From positions 6,324,001-6,388,000 of the forward strand of contig JAGMUV010000001.1 in the NCBI GenBank assembly GCA_020744425.1: a DNA stretch of 64,000 nucleotides. Direction: 5' to 3'. Source of the stretch: Dactylonectria macrodidyma (Eukaryota; Ascomycota; Sordariomycetes; Hypocreales; Nectriaceae). Under the pieces are notes generated by a model, which searched no databases, had not been told where the DNA came from, and worked only from the letters and a program-made list of their open reading frames with translations. This document shows, piece after piece, positions 1 through 10,585 of this stretch. The position numbers and the translations under genes were made by a program. Position 1 is the stretch's first letter. Each line of letters opens with the position of its first letter.

Positions 1-1755
1 GCGAGGTCGATCGCCCACAGCACCAAAGTCGCCGAGGCAATGTTTCGCAAGGTGAACCAAGTGCCGTGGTGGCGATGAATGGCAACTTGCGATAGCTTGA
101 GCATAGAGTAGTGTGCACTTTGCGCGGCCAGCGACAGAACTCGAGCTCGAAGAGCATCGCTGATGTTGAGCGGTTCGGATGCGTTGACGTATAGTTGTAC
201 GAATGGCCGCCCGACGAGTTCTCGTAGCCCGAAATACCGGAGCCTGAGAATCTGAACCGTGTCATTTGAATGAAGGGGCACAGCATTGTCGCCTGGTATG
301 TCGAAGTGTAGCACCGATGGAAGCGACGCATACCAACTCTGGATTTGTGCCTCCATGATGTCACTCTGCAACACCATTTGATGTATCTCTGCTTCACTCG
401 GGGCATCGGTCGTCCAGCAGTGGAGGCGTAGAACTCGGTTGATGAGGTGACGTGCAGCGATATCTGCTAGGTAGTAATACCAGGTTCGCTCGTCCACCAG
501 CTCAGTGGGCTCGATGCCTGGGCTGGGTGCCAAAGCAAAGAGATTCGGGAAGCCAGCATCATTGAGGATTGGGGTTGGAATCGGTAATTCTAGCCTCAAC
601 TCCCACTCTGACTTCCAGATTGTGAAGAACAAGGCCTGGTTGATCGTAAATAGACTGGGGTGGTTGATGGAGGAGATGTCGAATGGGTTGTGAGAGGGGG
701 TATTCATCAGGTTGATGCTGTGCCACGCCGCGCCAGCGAGATTGAAGTATTTCCAGGCATGGAGCGGCTGTATCTGGTGCATGTACCAGATACCGGCTAG
801 CAGTAGACATTGCACGGCTTGGTGATGGCTTTGGCCGGTGACGAAGCCTAATCGTTTGGCGGCTAGTGTCCAAAACTGAATCGCTAGGTCTGGTTCGCAT
901 CCTCTGCATAACGGATCTGTGGGAGACAAAGGCTGGTCCTGATAGCTTTCAGTTGCGGCACCAATTGCGCACACCAGAGTTACAAGACAGGTCTGTATCG
1001 ACCAGTCCAGACCGTTTTCCGCAACGTAGATGACCATGTCGTGCAATTCGGACAGGTCCAAGATCGGGTTCTTTAGGTGTACACCATTGATGTATTTTCT
1101 TTCCAGCCGCGATAGCTCGTGGTAGTCCATATTTGGTACCGAATGGTTCCATTTATCGGGCATTTGGCAGTGGTCGTTGGCAAGACGAATCGGCTGGAGA
1201 TGGTTGAAGATGTTCCATTCCAGTATCGTGTCCATTCCGCGAGGCCGGATAGCGAGCTGGGTATTTTCGGCAAAGTCCTCCCTTAGCGATAGATTTTCAT
1301 CAGTCCCAGCGCTTTCCTGTCGCGGATGGCTGTCAGATGGAACATCTTTGCACTTGCAGGAGTGGCAGCATGGCGAAGATTGCTGCTGTTGACGTTCTAC
1401 CAAGTCGCCGAGCTTGGCGATTGCTCCGAGAATGTCCTCGCCGGTGACGGAACCACTGCCGAATAGACGGATTAGCAGCTCCAAGGTGCTAAGAAGGATC
1501 ATGAGTATGTGTAAACACCCACTGAGGAATGGTGTCTTCAGCGTAGACACAGGATAACTCGTTCTTGGAGCAATAGCCGCATGTCGGGCGTTGGTTGTCG
1601 CACTTGGTCTTCCTCGACCTGCACTTCTCACACGCCGTCGGTCCACGTGATTTGAAGAAGACAGGCCCTGCAGCTTGTTTCTCGCGATCACTAGGGGCGT
1701 CTTGACCAGACTCTGCCATCGAGGAAGTCCTCGGACGTTTGGCTATGCTCGACAT
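1..1755 (-). CDS. Zn2Cys6 transcription factor, C-terminus beyond window
   Basis: Nuclear regulator of the Gal4-type binuclear zinc cluster family. The first exon starts with ATG at 1755 and has six cysteines at residues 42, 45, 52, 59, 62 and 69 (C-x2-C-x6-C-x6-C-x2-C-x6-C). A frame change between about 1465 and 1550 requires a short intron whose borders I could not fix, because several GT/AG pairs fit. From about 1500 down to base 1 the frame is open and reads like the middle homology (Fungal_trans) region, so the C-terminus is outside the window. It is divergent from the sugar transporter at 2403 and may regulate it; that is inference from position only. The exact target is unknown. Confidence 0.88.
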
Positions 1756-2402
1756 GGGAGGCGAAGTTGTTGGCAGAAAGGATCGGGGAGCACCGACGAA
1801 GGATCCATAAATCGACGTTCTGCTGGGGTATGGGCTCGCTTAAGTTCTCGGGGAGCGCCGACGAGAGGTCAACACCTCAACGCAGAAAAGATCCATCTAG
1901 CGTCTCGTCGGACTCAGCTCCGACGAGTCATCAGCATCGTGAAGCGGGGCTTCAACTTAACATCTGGTCTAGATCGCAATAGCCTTGTTTCCCCACACCT
2001 CCAATCCATGAGGGATGCCCCGGTTTGACTACGCAGTCTAAACACTATGACAGAATCATTTATCCAATGCCCCAGCCTATGTGAAGATGCTCTCCTCATT
2101 CTCGGTCCAAGTCGCGAAATCCAACGTGGAGACCCCACGTTCATGAGTCGTTTCTTGGGTATACGGGGTAGCCACTCCACATTCCCCAGCTTCGTCCACT
2201 TGTCACTCCTTCGGGGTAAATTCGACCGGAACTAATCAACTTTACCAACGACCAGAAGTCTGGTGACGCTGCACAACACCTGGCCAATCTGGGACATCGT
2301 ATCGTGGGCACCGGGCACCCAAAGATATAAAGGACGGCCCCGTCACCTCGAAACCGCATTCTTTCGTTCCTCAACCCAGTCTAAAGCAACTCCATCCTCA
2401 CT
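1756..2402. promoter_or_regulatory. Shared divergent promoter of regulator and sugar transporter
   Basis: This gap lies between two divergent genes. It contains four matches to the fungal carbon-catabolite repressor (CreA/Mig1) core SYGGRG: CTGGGG at 1823-1828 (+), and on the other strand at 2070-2075, 2133-2138 and 2184-2189. The motif is short, so chance matches are expected; four in 650 bp beside a sugar transporter is suggestive only. A TATA-like TATAAA is at 2326-2331, about 70 bp before the transporter ATG. Confidence 0.4.
2326..2331 (+). promoter_or_regulatory. TATA-like box of the sugar transporter
   Basis: TATAAA lies 72 bp upstream of the transporter ATG, with a CCAAT at 2283-2287 on the same strand. 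The spacing suits a core promoter, but no transcript data are available. Confidence 0.4.
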
Positions 2403-4227
2403 ATGACCATCATGAAGTCTGATCACACGACCGCCGAGAACCCTCCCACCGCGATTGAACATGTCGAGGAACAAACCATCGAAGTGCTCAAGCCGAGCGA
2501 ACTAGTCGCAGAGGCCGCCGCAAAAGGCCAGGCTACTACGGGATACGAGAACCTGACTGCATGGCAAACCGTCAAGACCTTCAAGGTGGCCACGGCTGTC
2601 TGCTTTGCTGCTGCCTTGAGTGCGGCGGCTGATGGCTTTCAAATTGGGTAAGTTTCTAATTCGATTCCCTTCCATACAGCTGCGCTGTTTGTCGAAACAT
2701 CGAGGTTAACGATAGGTTTCCCGCAGTATGAACGGCAGCATCATTGCCAACCAAGGCTTTGTCCACGAGTTCGCAACCGAAGTCGACCCTGAGGGCAACC
2801 CTTACCTCGCCTCCCCGATCTTGGCCGGCTGGAGCTCCATCATGTCCGTCGGCCAGATCTTCGGAATGACCACGCTTCCGTTCCTCTCGAACCGATATGG
2901 CAGAAAGATAGCCATGTATACGTTCTTGACCATCATCGTGTCCAGCGTTCTCGCCGAGAGCCTGGCTAGAAAATGGGAAGTCTGGCTGGTTGCCAAACTC
3001 CTCGCTGGCATTGGCGTCGGCTGCCTCCAAGCAACTCTGCCTGTCTACATTTCGGAATGCGCCCCGACTCGGATCCGAGGTGGCTTGATCATGTGCTATA
3101 GCTTGTGGTGGTCTATCGGCGCCTTTTTCGCCTACATCTCGCTGCAAATTCTCAACCGAAAGAACCCGATGAATTGGTTGACACCCATTTACACGCAATG
3201 GGGCCAGGTTGGTATCATGATGCTCATCTACGCTTTCCTACCCGAGTCACCGTCGTGGTGCGTAACTCGCGGCTACGAAGAGAGGGCCAAGAAAGAACTT
3301 CGCAAGCTCAACTATGGCGTCAAAGACTACGACCTTGAGTATCAGTATCGGATCCTCGCCATGGCCATCGAACATGAAAAGGCCATCGCCGAAGAGCAAA
3401 AGAGAGAGCACTGGTACTCCATCTTCAGAGGTGTCGATGGCTTCCGAACTCTGATTTCGCTGTGGCCGAACATGACGCAGCAATTCATCGGCCTCACGCT
3501 TTTTACCACCTTCGGAACCTATTTTTTTCAGCAGGCTGGTCTGGACGACCCTTTCAAAATCAAAGCGATCACGTCCTCAATCAACATCACGACCCTTATC
3601 ATCATCGTCTTGACAGCTGACTGGATTGGTCGACGAAGAATCTCCTGCTTTGCCACAACGCTTTCTTGGACATCCTGCGTTGCCATTGGAATTCTGGGCG
3701 TCGCCCCGCAAGTCAACGCAACATCGTATCTTTTCGTCTTCTTCACTTGTCTCTGGAGTAAGTTATTCTGACACAGGCCCCTTAAAGAAGCCAGCTTAAC
3801 ACCCGAAACAGACATTGGCATGATTTCCAACGGAGCAGCAGGTTGGGGATACATTGCCGAAACCTCTTCACTACGACTGCGACCCTATACCGCCGGATTT
3901 GGCGCCGCATGCACCTGCATCGCCGGAGTCATCATGAATGTGTTGACGCCCTATATGGTGAATGCCAACAAGTGGAACTGGGGATACAAGACGGGATGGT
4001 TCTATGCCGGTGTCGGCCTTCCCTTTCTCATCGGAATCTGGCTGCTTCTTCCCGAGACTGCTAGGTGAGTGAACCGAACACTTGGATGACGTTGATCGAA
4101 GCTAATGCGCAACTATAGCCGTTCTGCCGCTGAGATGGACGAATTGTTCGAGCGAAAGATTAAGCCCTGGCGATTCCACAAGACCGAGACTGCAACCCAG
4201 CGCCTTGTCAATGCCGAGCGGGAATAA
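2403..4227 (+). CDS. MFS sugar transporter (hexose/alpha-glucoside permease type)
   Basis: Plasma-membrane sugar porter of the major facilitator superfamily. Four exons fit in frame: 2403-2647, 2727-3757, 3812-4064 and 4119-4227, with GTAAGT, GTAAGT and GTGAGT donors, giving 545 residues, normal for the family. Visible signatures are DGFQIGMNG in the first membrane segment, GRK in the loop between segments 2 and 3, a second sugar-transport signature around GIGVGCLQATLPVYISE and RG, PESPSW before the central loop, and PETA at the end of the last segment. Twelve membrane segments are expected. It is divergent from a Zn2Cys6 regulator and convergent with a GH3 glucosidase, which suggests uptake of a glucoside. 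The substrate cannot be read from sequence. Confidence 0.93.
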
Positions 4228-4984
4228 ATGGCGCAGACCCTGGAAAGCTACGTTGTTCTTCCAGGGCCGAGATCAAGTTGGAAGTCGACTTGCCATGTGC
4301 ACACATAGTTGTTCCTAGGGGGAAGAAAGGCCGTAGTCGTTTGTCGAGGGTTGCAATAGCATTCACATGCTTGACATAAAAACCTCCTACAATGCAAAAT
4401 TGGATCAATTGACATTTCATTCCCTGGTGTTAAATTTTAGATGACTCGTATGCGCTTGCTATCCTGATGTCGGGACGGTGTTCGTCTACTTGATCGCGTT
4501 TTCCCAAAATGCCACTTCGCTCCGTCACACCCTAAGTGCATCAATGTGCTTTTTAGCTAGTCACCATACGGTCGGAGGGAGTGAAAAGATGGCTGGTAGC
4601 ATAACAGAAATGACAAGATCCGGGATTTATTTGACCATGACGCTTGATAGTTCGTCCGTTGATCGATCAATGTAATGCGGCCCGCTGGACCTGCCGCGTG
4701 TCTCAGGACGAGGGTGGTCCACCCCGATCGGTCAACCGCTGCTAATTGAGGTAGGCATCACCTGGACGAGTGCTAAGTATACTGATGGAGGTATTACATA
4801 GGCAATTCACGTACGGAGCAGCGCTAGGTAGTAATGTGGCTGCAACTAGACGTTGAGTCTCGAATTACACTGATCTTCACTAGGATAAAACTTCACTAAC
4901 AGTCGTCCTCACAAGCAAGTATGCTGTTGACAAAAATGTGCCATTGAGCTTTGAATTATATTCTATATGACTTTCTGCACAGTT
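4228..4984. other. Convergent 3' intergenic region, no gene seen
   Basis: This is the gap between the tail-to-tail transporter and GH3 genes. I see only short random frames and no RNA gene or repeat. It presumably holds both 3' untranslated regions. Confidence 0.6.
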
Positions 4985-7653
4985 TCAAACTCCAGACCAT
5001 GTTGAAGTTTCATCCAACTCCAGCACACCCTCAAGTACAATCTTTTGGCTACTGGGTCCTACCAACACCCGATACTTGCCCTTTTCGCAAACCCACGTGG
5101 ACAGCTCTTCATCCCAGAAAGCGGTAGTAAACCGATCAAAGGGAATTTTAAGGCTTTTGGTAGCCCCGGGGGATAGAGACACTTTGGTGAAGCCCTTAAG
5201 CTCCTTTTTCGGCCGACCGATGGACGTTGTGGTTTCATCGGATGCAATATACAGCTGAACGACTTCTGATCCTGGCAGTGAACCTGTGTTTGTGATTTCG
5301 AGGGTAGCCGAGTCCGAGCTGATACTCAAGTTGGAATAAGAAAACGTGGTATATGAGAGGCCATGTCTACGCAACATGGTTAGCAGAAGCAACGGCTACG
5401 TTCAACTCCTAAGTTACTTACCCGAAGGGGTACAGCACGTCCCTCAGCACTTTCTCGTAGTACCTATACCCAACGTAGATGCCCTCGCCATACACGACTT
5501 GCCCTCTCTCACTTCCAAAATTCAGGTAAGTGGGGTTGTCTTCTAAGCGTCGAGGAAACGAAAGAGGCAGTCTCCCGCTGGGGTTGACGGCGCCAAACAG
5601 AACGTCAGCAATCCCACTGCCCGTTTCATTTCCACCGAACCAAGCATGTAGATGGGTCTTGACGCGATCGGCCCAAGGCAACATGTTGAACGGCGTGCCG
5701 CTTTGCGTGACAATAATTGTGTCTGGTACAGCGGCGAGTACGGCCGAGATGAGCTTGGAAGCAGCTCCTGGGAGATCCATGTGCGGGCGGTCGAAGCCCT
5801 CGGACTCTTGATCCTTAGATAGTCCGGCGCATAAGATGGCAACGTCAGCCTTTTTGGCCGCTTCCACAGCGTGGGCGATTGCTTGATCGGCATCAATGAC
5901 CTCAACCATGCCTAGTCTTCCAGCGCCACCACCTAGATGGACCACACCGGGTTTCTGGAGCTTGGTCGATGGAGAACTGGCAAAGTCGACCTTGATCTTG
6001 TATTTTTGACCCTTGACAAGCGCCTTGACAGCCTTTTCTTCAAGGGTACCTTTGCCAAAGAAATACACTCCTGATCTTTGCACCGTGGTGTTATCAATGA
6101 CAAGCTCGTCATCGATGTAGAGGTTGCCTGTGCCGTAGACAGCAAGGCCGAACTCAAAGTCGCCAGTCGCTGTTGCAATAAGGTCTCCCTCGACCTCTGC
6201 ATAGAAAAGCTTCCCTAGCTTGGGATGGGAGAAACCCATGAGCTGCCATGTGAAACTAGGGATGATTGTTTCATCGATGACAGTCCTGTTCAAAACAGAA
6301 GGGGGTTCTGCGAAGAATTTCATCCGCACGCCGGGCTGGGCTTCGGGTGTAGTCACTTGGGACTTGTTAAGCATGGGAATGTAGCCGTGCGAATGAGCTC
6401 CAACTTCGTACTCGACTGCGATGTCTTCTGGTAATTGGTTCACAATTCCGTCGAAGAGTGATACAGTGTAATACGGTTGCAAGGAAGCAGAGCCTCCACC
6501 ACAGAACTCGGTGTTCTTCATGTTCGGTCCAATAAGAGCAATGCTCTTGAAGGGCTTCGTAAGGGGTAAAGTACCCGCGTCGTTTTTGAGAAGAACCACG
6601 CTATCAGCAGCCAATTTGCGGTTCAAGGCTCTGTCTTCTGGTAAATCACGAGTACCCTCCTCAGCAGCCACTAGTATCTTGCTAGCCCTTTGCACAAATT
6701 CGAGCACATTGCGTGCCCTGGCATCAATAGTCGCTTTGCTGAGGTTTCGATTGGCGACGGCGGATTCTGCCAATTGACCACGATGTCGGGTAGCGCCTGG
6801 CATTTCCAGATCAAGTCCAGCGTTCAGGGCTTCAACTGTTGAGTACGTGCCAAACCTAGAGCCTTTAGCGATTTCCTTCGAGATTCTGAGCGCAGGTACT
6901 CACCAATCACTCATAATAAGACCCTTCCACCCCCACTCTTCTCGCAACACGCCGTCTAGAAACTTCTTGCTTTGAGACACATGGGTTCCATTGACTCTGT
7001 TGTAGGACGACATGACTGCACCAGGGGAGGCATTGCTGATGGCGATCTGGAAAGGAAGCATGTGAATCTCTCTTAACGCACGCTCGCTCACTACGGCGCT
7101 CACGGCGGTTCTTTCATGCTCCTGATCGTTAGCCACCCAGTGCTTGATGGCAGAAATGACACCTGTGGATTGGGCGCCGTTGATGTATGCAGCAGCGAGC
7201 TTTCCAGTAGCATATGGATCTTCTGACATGGACTCGAACCCGCGCCCACCGAGAGGTGATCGTTGGATGCATACAGTAGGGCCCAGCCAACAGTGAGCGC
7301 CCTTTGCTTTGCACTCCTCACCGATCAAGATGCCAGCCTCGTACAAGAGTTCCTGGTCCCAAGTCGCCGCGAGGCCTGTTCCACATGGCAGGCAAGCTGC
7401 CGAAACGCCGTCGAAGAACTTGGTGCCACGCACACCATTGGGGCCATCACTGAGTCTGATCGACGGAACATTGAACCTCGGAAGTGGCGTTGTGTGCCAA
7501 AAGTCCTTGCCTATTTCCCCGCTCCAATATTAGCTAAGGTGAACTTAGGGGAGGCTAGTCACACTCACCTGCTAGCAAGGACACCTTCTCCGGGATGGAG
7601 GCATTCCGAAGAACGTCCTCGACATCGAAATTGCTAATTGGTTCGTTCGTCAT
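4985..7653 (-). CDS. GH3 beta-glucosidase with PA14 domain, intracellular type
   Basis: Glycoside hydrolase family 3 enzyme releasing glucose from beta-glucosides. Four exons on the minus strand join in frame: 7653-7569, 7510-6904, 6855-5422 and 5366-4985, giving 835 residues. The N-terminal TIM-barrel region contains [12 protein letters not shown] near residue 151 and the nucleophile motif SDW at 229-231 (Asp230), split by the second intron. A PA14 insert lies at roughly 408-535, then the alpha/beta sandwich domain and a C-terminal fibronectin-III-like domain. The N-terminus [15 protein letters not shown] is hydrophilic with no signal peptide, as in the cytosolic PA14-containing fungal enzymes. 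With the neighbouring transporter, the pair could import and split a glucoside inside the cell (inference). Confidence 0.95.
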
Positions 7654-8158
7654 CGTGTGAATGTTTAGCATTGATTACAGCGCATGGACAGGTGACGGTC
7701 CTACCTTCATGGTGAGCGGCATATAAATACAGGGCCATTGACGACTCCGACACCGCACCATGGCATCGCGGAGCTTCCGCGACAGAGTGCGGGGGGGTGG
7801 TTTGGGACATGACGCAGGTTCAGGGCGTTTAGAAGCCCTTCGGGGAGCGCCGAAGAAACATTCTTGTGTTGGATCTAATGTGGACAAGCGTGCGAGCGAT
7901 CGGGGAAGCTCCGCGATGGATAACCAACCCTGGGTGGAGCGGAGAACGTCCCAAGCACCCGCTATGGAATAGCCTACTCACGGTGAGTTTGTGAGCGTCT
8001 CAATGTTTATCCGCATGGCATCTCAAGTTGAGGCATACTATCGAGTGCTGGCCTTGATATAAAAGCGTACAAAGCCCCGATTTGGTGATGACCTTCAACA
8101 AAACTTGCCCACTTTTCCTATATAAGTTCAAACATTTAGGCCGACATCCATCAAACAA
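7654..8158. other. Intergenic region before tRNA gene
   Basis: It holds the upstream region of the GH3 gene and the 5' flank of the tRNA. A TATATAA stretch lies about 40 bp before the tRNA. No coding sequence is supported. Confidence 0.5.
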
Positions 8159-8230
8159 GGTCGCGTGGCCCAATGGCAAGGCGTCTGACTACGAATCAGG
8201 AGATTGTGGGTTCGATCCCCACCGTGACCT
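8159..8230 (+). tRNA. tRNA-Arg (anticodon ACG)
   Basis: This 72-nt gene folds as a full cloverleaf. The acceptor stem GGTCGCG pairs with CGTGACC (one G-T), with T as discriminator. The anticodon stem TCTGA/TCAGG closes a CTACGAA loop with ACG in the anticodon position, and the T arm is GTGGG-TTCGATC-CCCAC. There is no intron and no encoded CCA, as usual in eukaryotes. After A34 is converted to inosine it would read CGU, CGC and CGA. Confidence 0.95.
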
Positions 8231-8233
8231 AAG

Positions 8234-8243
8234 TTTTCTTTTT
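8234..8243 (+). terminator. RNA polymerase III terminator of tRNA-Arg
   Basis: TTTTCTTTTT begins four bases after the tRNA. Runs of four or more T on the non-template strand stop RNA polymerase III. Confidence 0.8.
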
Positions 8244-8690
8244 GCGTTGGTGATCATTTTTGGAGTTTCGTTGATAATGGTGTGGTTAATAAATCGAGCC
8301 TGACTGAAGAAATAAAATGGCAGGTAAGCAGTATTATTCATGCCCTTAATTGTCCTTTTTCGCCTAGTAATAATTCTTTATTAGGTATAAGCCCAAGATG
8401 GCACCTCAAGTTCCCAGTTGTGGTGTCACGGCTAGGTAGCCTCGGGACACTTATCTATTCACTTGAGTTCAATACACAGCCATGTGAGCTCATTCAAATT
8501 GAATACTGCACAAGTTGAACATATTGTATTGCTTATTCCAAGATAAGTCAGCGACTAATTTAACTTTGCACTCCATCACCACCTATCGTGAATCCAACTA
8601 CTAGTGAGGTTGCTCCAGATACCATCCGCGATAACTCGCCAATTCACCACCTGACTAGAATTCAACATCTTGCTCATCCACACCATAGCA

Positions 8691-9126
8691 ATGGCTTCCA
8701 ACAATGGAGATATAGAAGTTCGAATAGCCGCTGCAATTGAAATGGTTGCCCAAGGGACCCCCGTCATCACAGCAGCTCGATCACAGGGTATCAATCCTTC
8801 CACCCTCCGCTATCGGTATAAAAGGCGGTCGGCCCAACGCAGTCGTCAATCGAGGGGCCCAGAAGTTGAATCCTGCGCAAGAGCAGGAGCTTGCGGGCTT
8901 GATGGTATGTGAGAAAGTAGCGGGAAACATGTCCAACAAGGGGACGGCACGCCGTTCAGCGCAGCGCATCACTTTCTTCAGCATTATCATTTCCAAGGTC
9001 AGCAAAGAATTCGGCCGCAGGAACGCCATGCTCCTCGACCTTGAGGCCAAATGCGCCCGTCTTCAGAACTTAGTTACCGTGGAAGAAAAAGCAAGGCAAG
9101 AAAGTTATCCAACAACTGAATTGTGA
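8691..9126 (+). pseudogene. Relic of a pogo/Fot-like (Tc1-mariner) transposase
   Basis: Two overlapping frames together resemble a shortened transposase. From ATG 8691 the frame reads a psq-like helix-turn-helix (IEVRIAAAIEMVAQGTP, then INPSTLRYRYK). The homology then passes to another frame at about 8825 (GGRPNAVVNRGAQKLNPAQE), which needs a one-base shift. Soon after, the text jumps to a charged coiled-coil-like tail (RNAMLLDLEAKCARLQN) ending at 9126. The DDE catalytic core is absent, so this looks like an internally deleted, frameshifted copy. I found no convincing terminal inverted repeats. Family assignment is from motif memory. Confidence 0.5.
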
Positions 9127-9517
9127 TGCCATAGTTCGAAGGATAACGGGCCCTAGAAAACTAAGTTTGAGAGTGCAACTGGTATGGAGGATCACAAACG
9201 AGGGCTCAGCCAATAGAAGTATGCATTGGAATGTGCGTGAGTAGTAACAGGCTGTACTTTGGCGTCTTGTTGCGCAACAGAATTAGATACAATATAGTTT
9301 ACAACCGCTTGGTGGATGAACCGCAAGGTGACGGGGACTAAGGATATAAGACGAGTAAATAATGTACCATAAATTGGTTAGCAAGGAACCGTAAATGGGA
9401 AATAACGGTTCACTAATTTATACGAAGTAATTCACTGTGACTTAGGTATCCACGATCGCGATATGAATCATCTACCAGTTCATTCTCTCTGGGATAACTC
9501 GAGCTATTCGCCGTCCC
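9127..9517. other. Intergenic region with imperfect hairpin
   Basis: This A/T-rich gap contains an imperfect inverted repeat around 9370-9423 (ATAAATT ... ACCGT against ACGGT ... AATTTAT). Nothing coding is supported. Confidence 0.4.
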
Positions 9518-10585
9518 CTATCCACTTTCTTTTCCACCACTTCCTTTTGCCCGCGTCCCTGCCAGCTTTTTCATCTTTCGAAGGCGCGGGACGGCTCGTT
9601 GCAGGACGAAGGTAGCGTATTCTCCATGTCCCAGCATCAAGGAGCAGCCCCGTACCTTGATCTCTAGATACTCCTTCCGCTCCTTGGCCTGCTCCCCAAT
9701 CGGGATGATAATGCCAGCATATCGACAAAGGATGGCGTTGAGTATCATGCGACACATCCGGCCATTGCCGTCTTGGAAGGGGTGGATAGAGACGAATTCG
9801 AGTGAGTACTTGGCGGCGAGGGAAAACGGATCGACCGTATTCTGCTCCGCGGCAGTAGCCATATCTGACTTGAGGCTACCGCACATCATCTCCATCTTGG
9901 CAGGGATAAAACTTGGCACCGTAAAGTTCGTTGTGCCGGCAATGACAATGACACTTCGATATATGCCGTCGTACTTCTCAGGCGGGACAATTGGCATATT
10001 TGGCTCCACAATTGGAACGCCCTCTGTGAGAATGGCGTGTGTTGCTTTGATCAGGTCCTCGGTGAGATCCTGCTTTTCGATAACAAACTCATGAATCAGG
10101 TGCTGATAGGCCTTTGCATGCTGCACAATCTCGTTCCGCCCTCTGAGAACCTGCTCGATGGGCTGGCGTGGAAGATCAGCCTGTTGCTGGCACAAATCGA
10201 GATACACTTCCTGGCACGAGGCGTCCTTCTCGGACACCGCCTCGATATGCTCTCCAGCGAATACTCTTCTGCATAGGTCCTCAGTGATGTACCAACCAAG
10301 GCCTGCCTGCTCAATCATGTTGCTTCCAAAGATGGCTCGTATCATATTTTCGAGGATTTCGTTGACGATGAGGGCCTGTTGGGTGTTGTTGGGGGCGGCT
10401 TGCATGGAGGTATACCAAGTTTTTGCTTTGTAGAAGACCTTTTGTGAATCTTGAATGTATGGATTGTATACATCATCGGCGAAAAACAACATCTGCCGAT
10501 CTTGCGCGGTGTGGCGAGACTGGGGAGGCCATCCCTCGGAGACGGCTGCGCGAAGAGCTTGTGCCGTCGCAAGTTGTTGAGACAT
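9518..10585 (-). CDS. Fic/DOC domain protein, predicted AMP-transferase
   Basis: Single-exon 355-residue protein. Fic enzymes transfer AMP (or another phosphate-containing group) from a nucleotide to hydroxyls of target proteins. The catalytic motif HPFQDGNGRMCR is complete at residues 268-279 (His268, Asp/Gly/Asn/Gly/Arg loop). Upstream, SNMIEQ at 88-93 matches the inhibitory-helix motif [S/T]xxxE[G/N] except for Gln in the last place, with Glu92 retained. The KYDGIYR segment at 204-210 resembles the Fic flap region. There is no signal peptide or membrane segment, unlike animal FICD, so a cytosolic or nuclear site is likely. Neighbours give no clue to the target. Confidence 0.93.
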   Translation of the reverse strand: MSQQLATAQALRAAVSEGWPPQSRHTAQDRQMLFFADDVYNPYIQDSQKVFYKAKTWYTSMQAAPNNTQQALIVNEILENMIRAIFGSNMIEQAGLGWYITEDLCRRVFAGEHIEAVSEKDASCQEVYLDLCQQQADLPRQPIEQVLRGRNEIVQHAKAYQHLIHEFVIEKQDLTEDLIKATHAILTEGVPIVEPNMPIVPPEKYDGIYRSVIVIAGTTNFTVPSFIPAKMEMMCGSLKSDMATAAEQNTVDPFSLAAKYSLEFVSIHPFQDGNGRMCRMILNAILCRYAGIIIPIGEQAKERKEYLEIKVRGCSLMLGHGEYATFVLQRAVPRLRKMKKLAGTRAKGSGGKESG

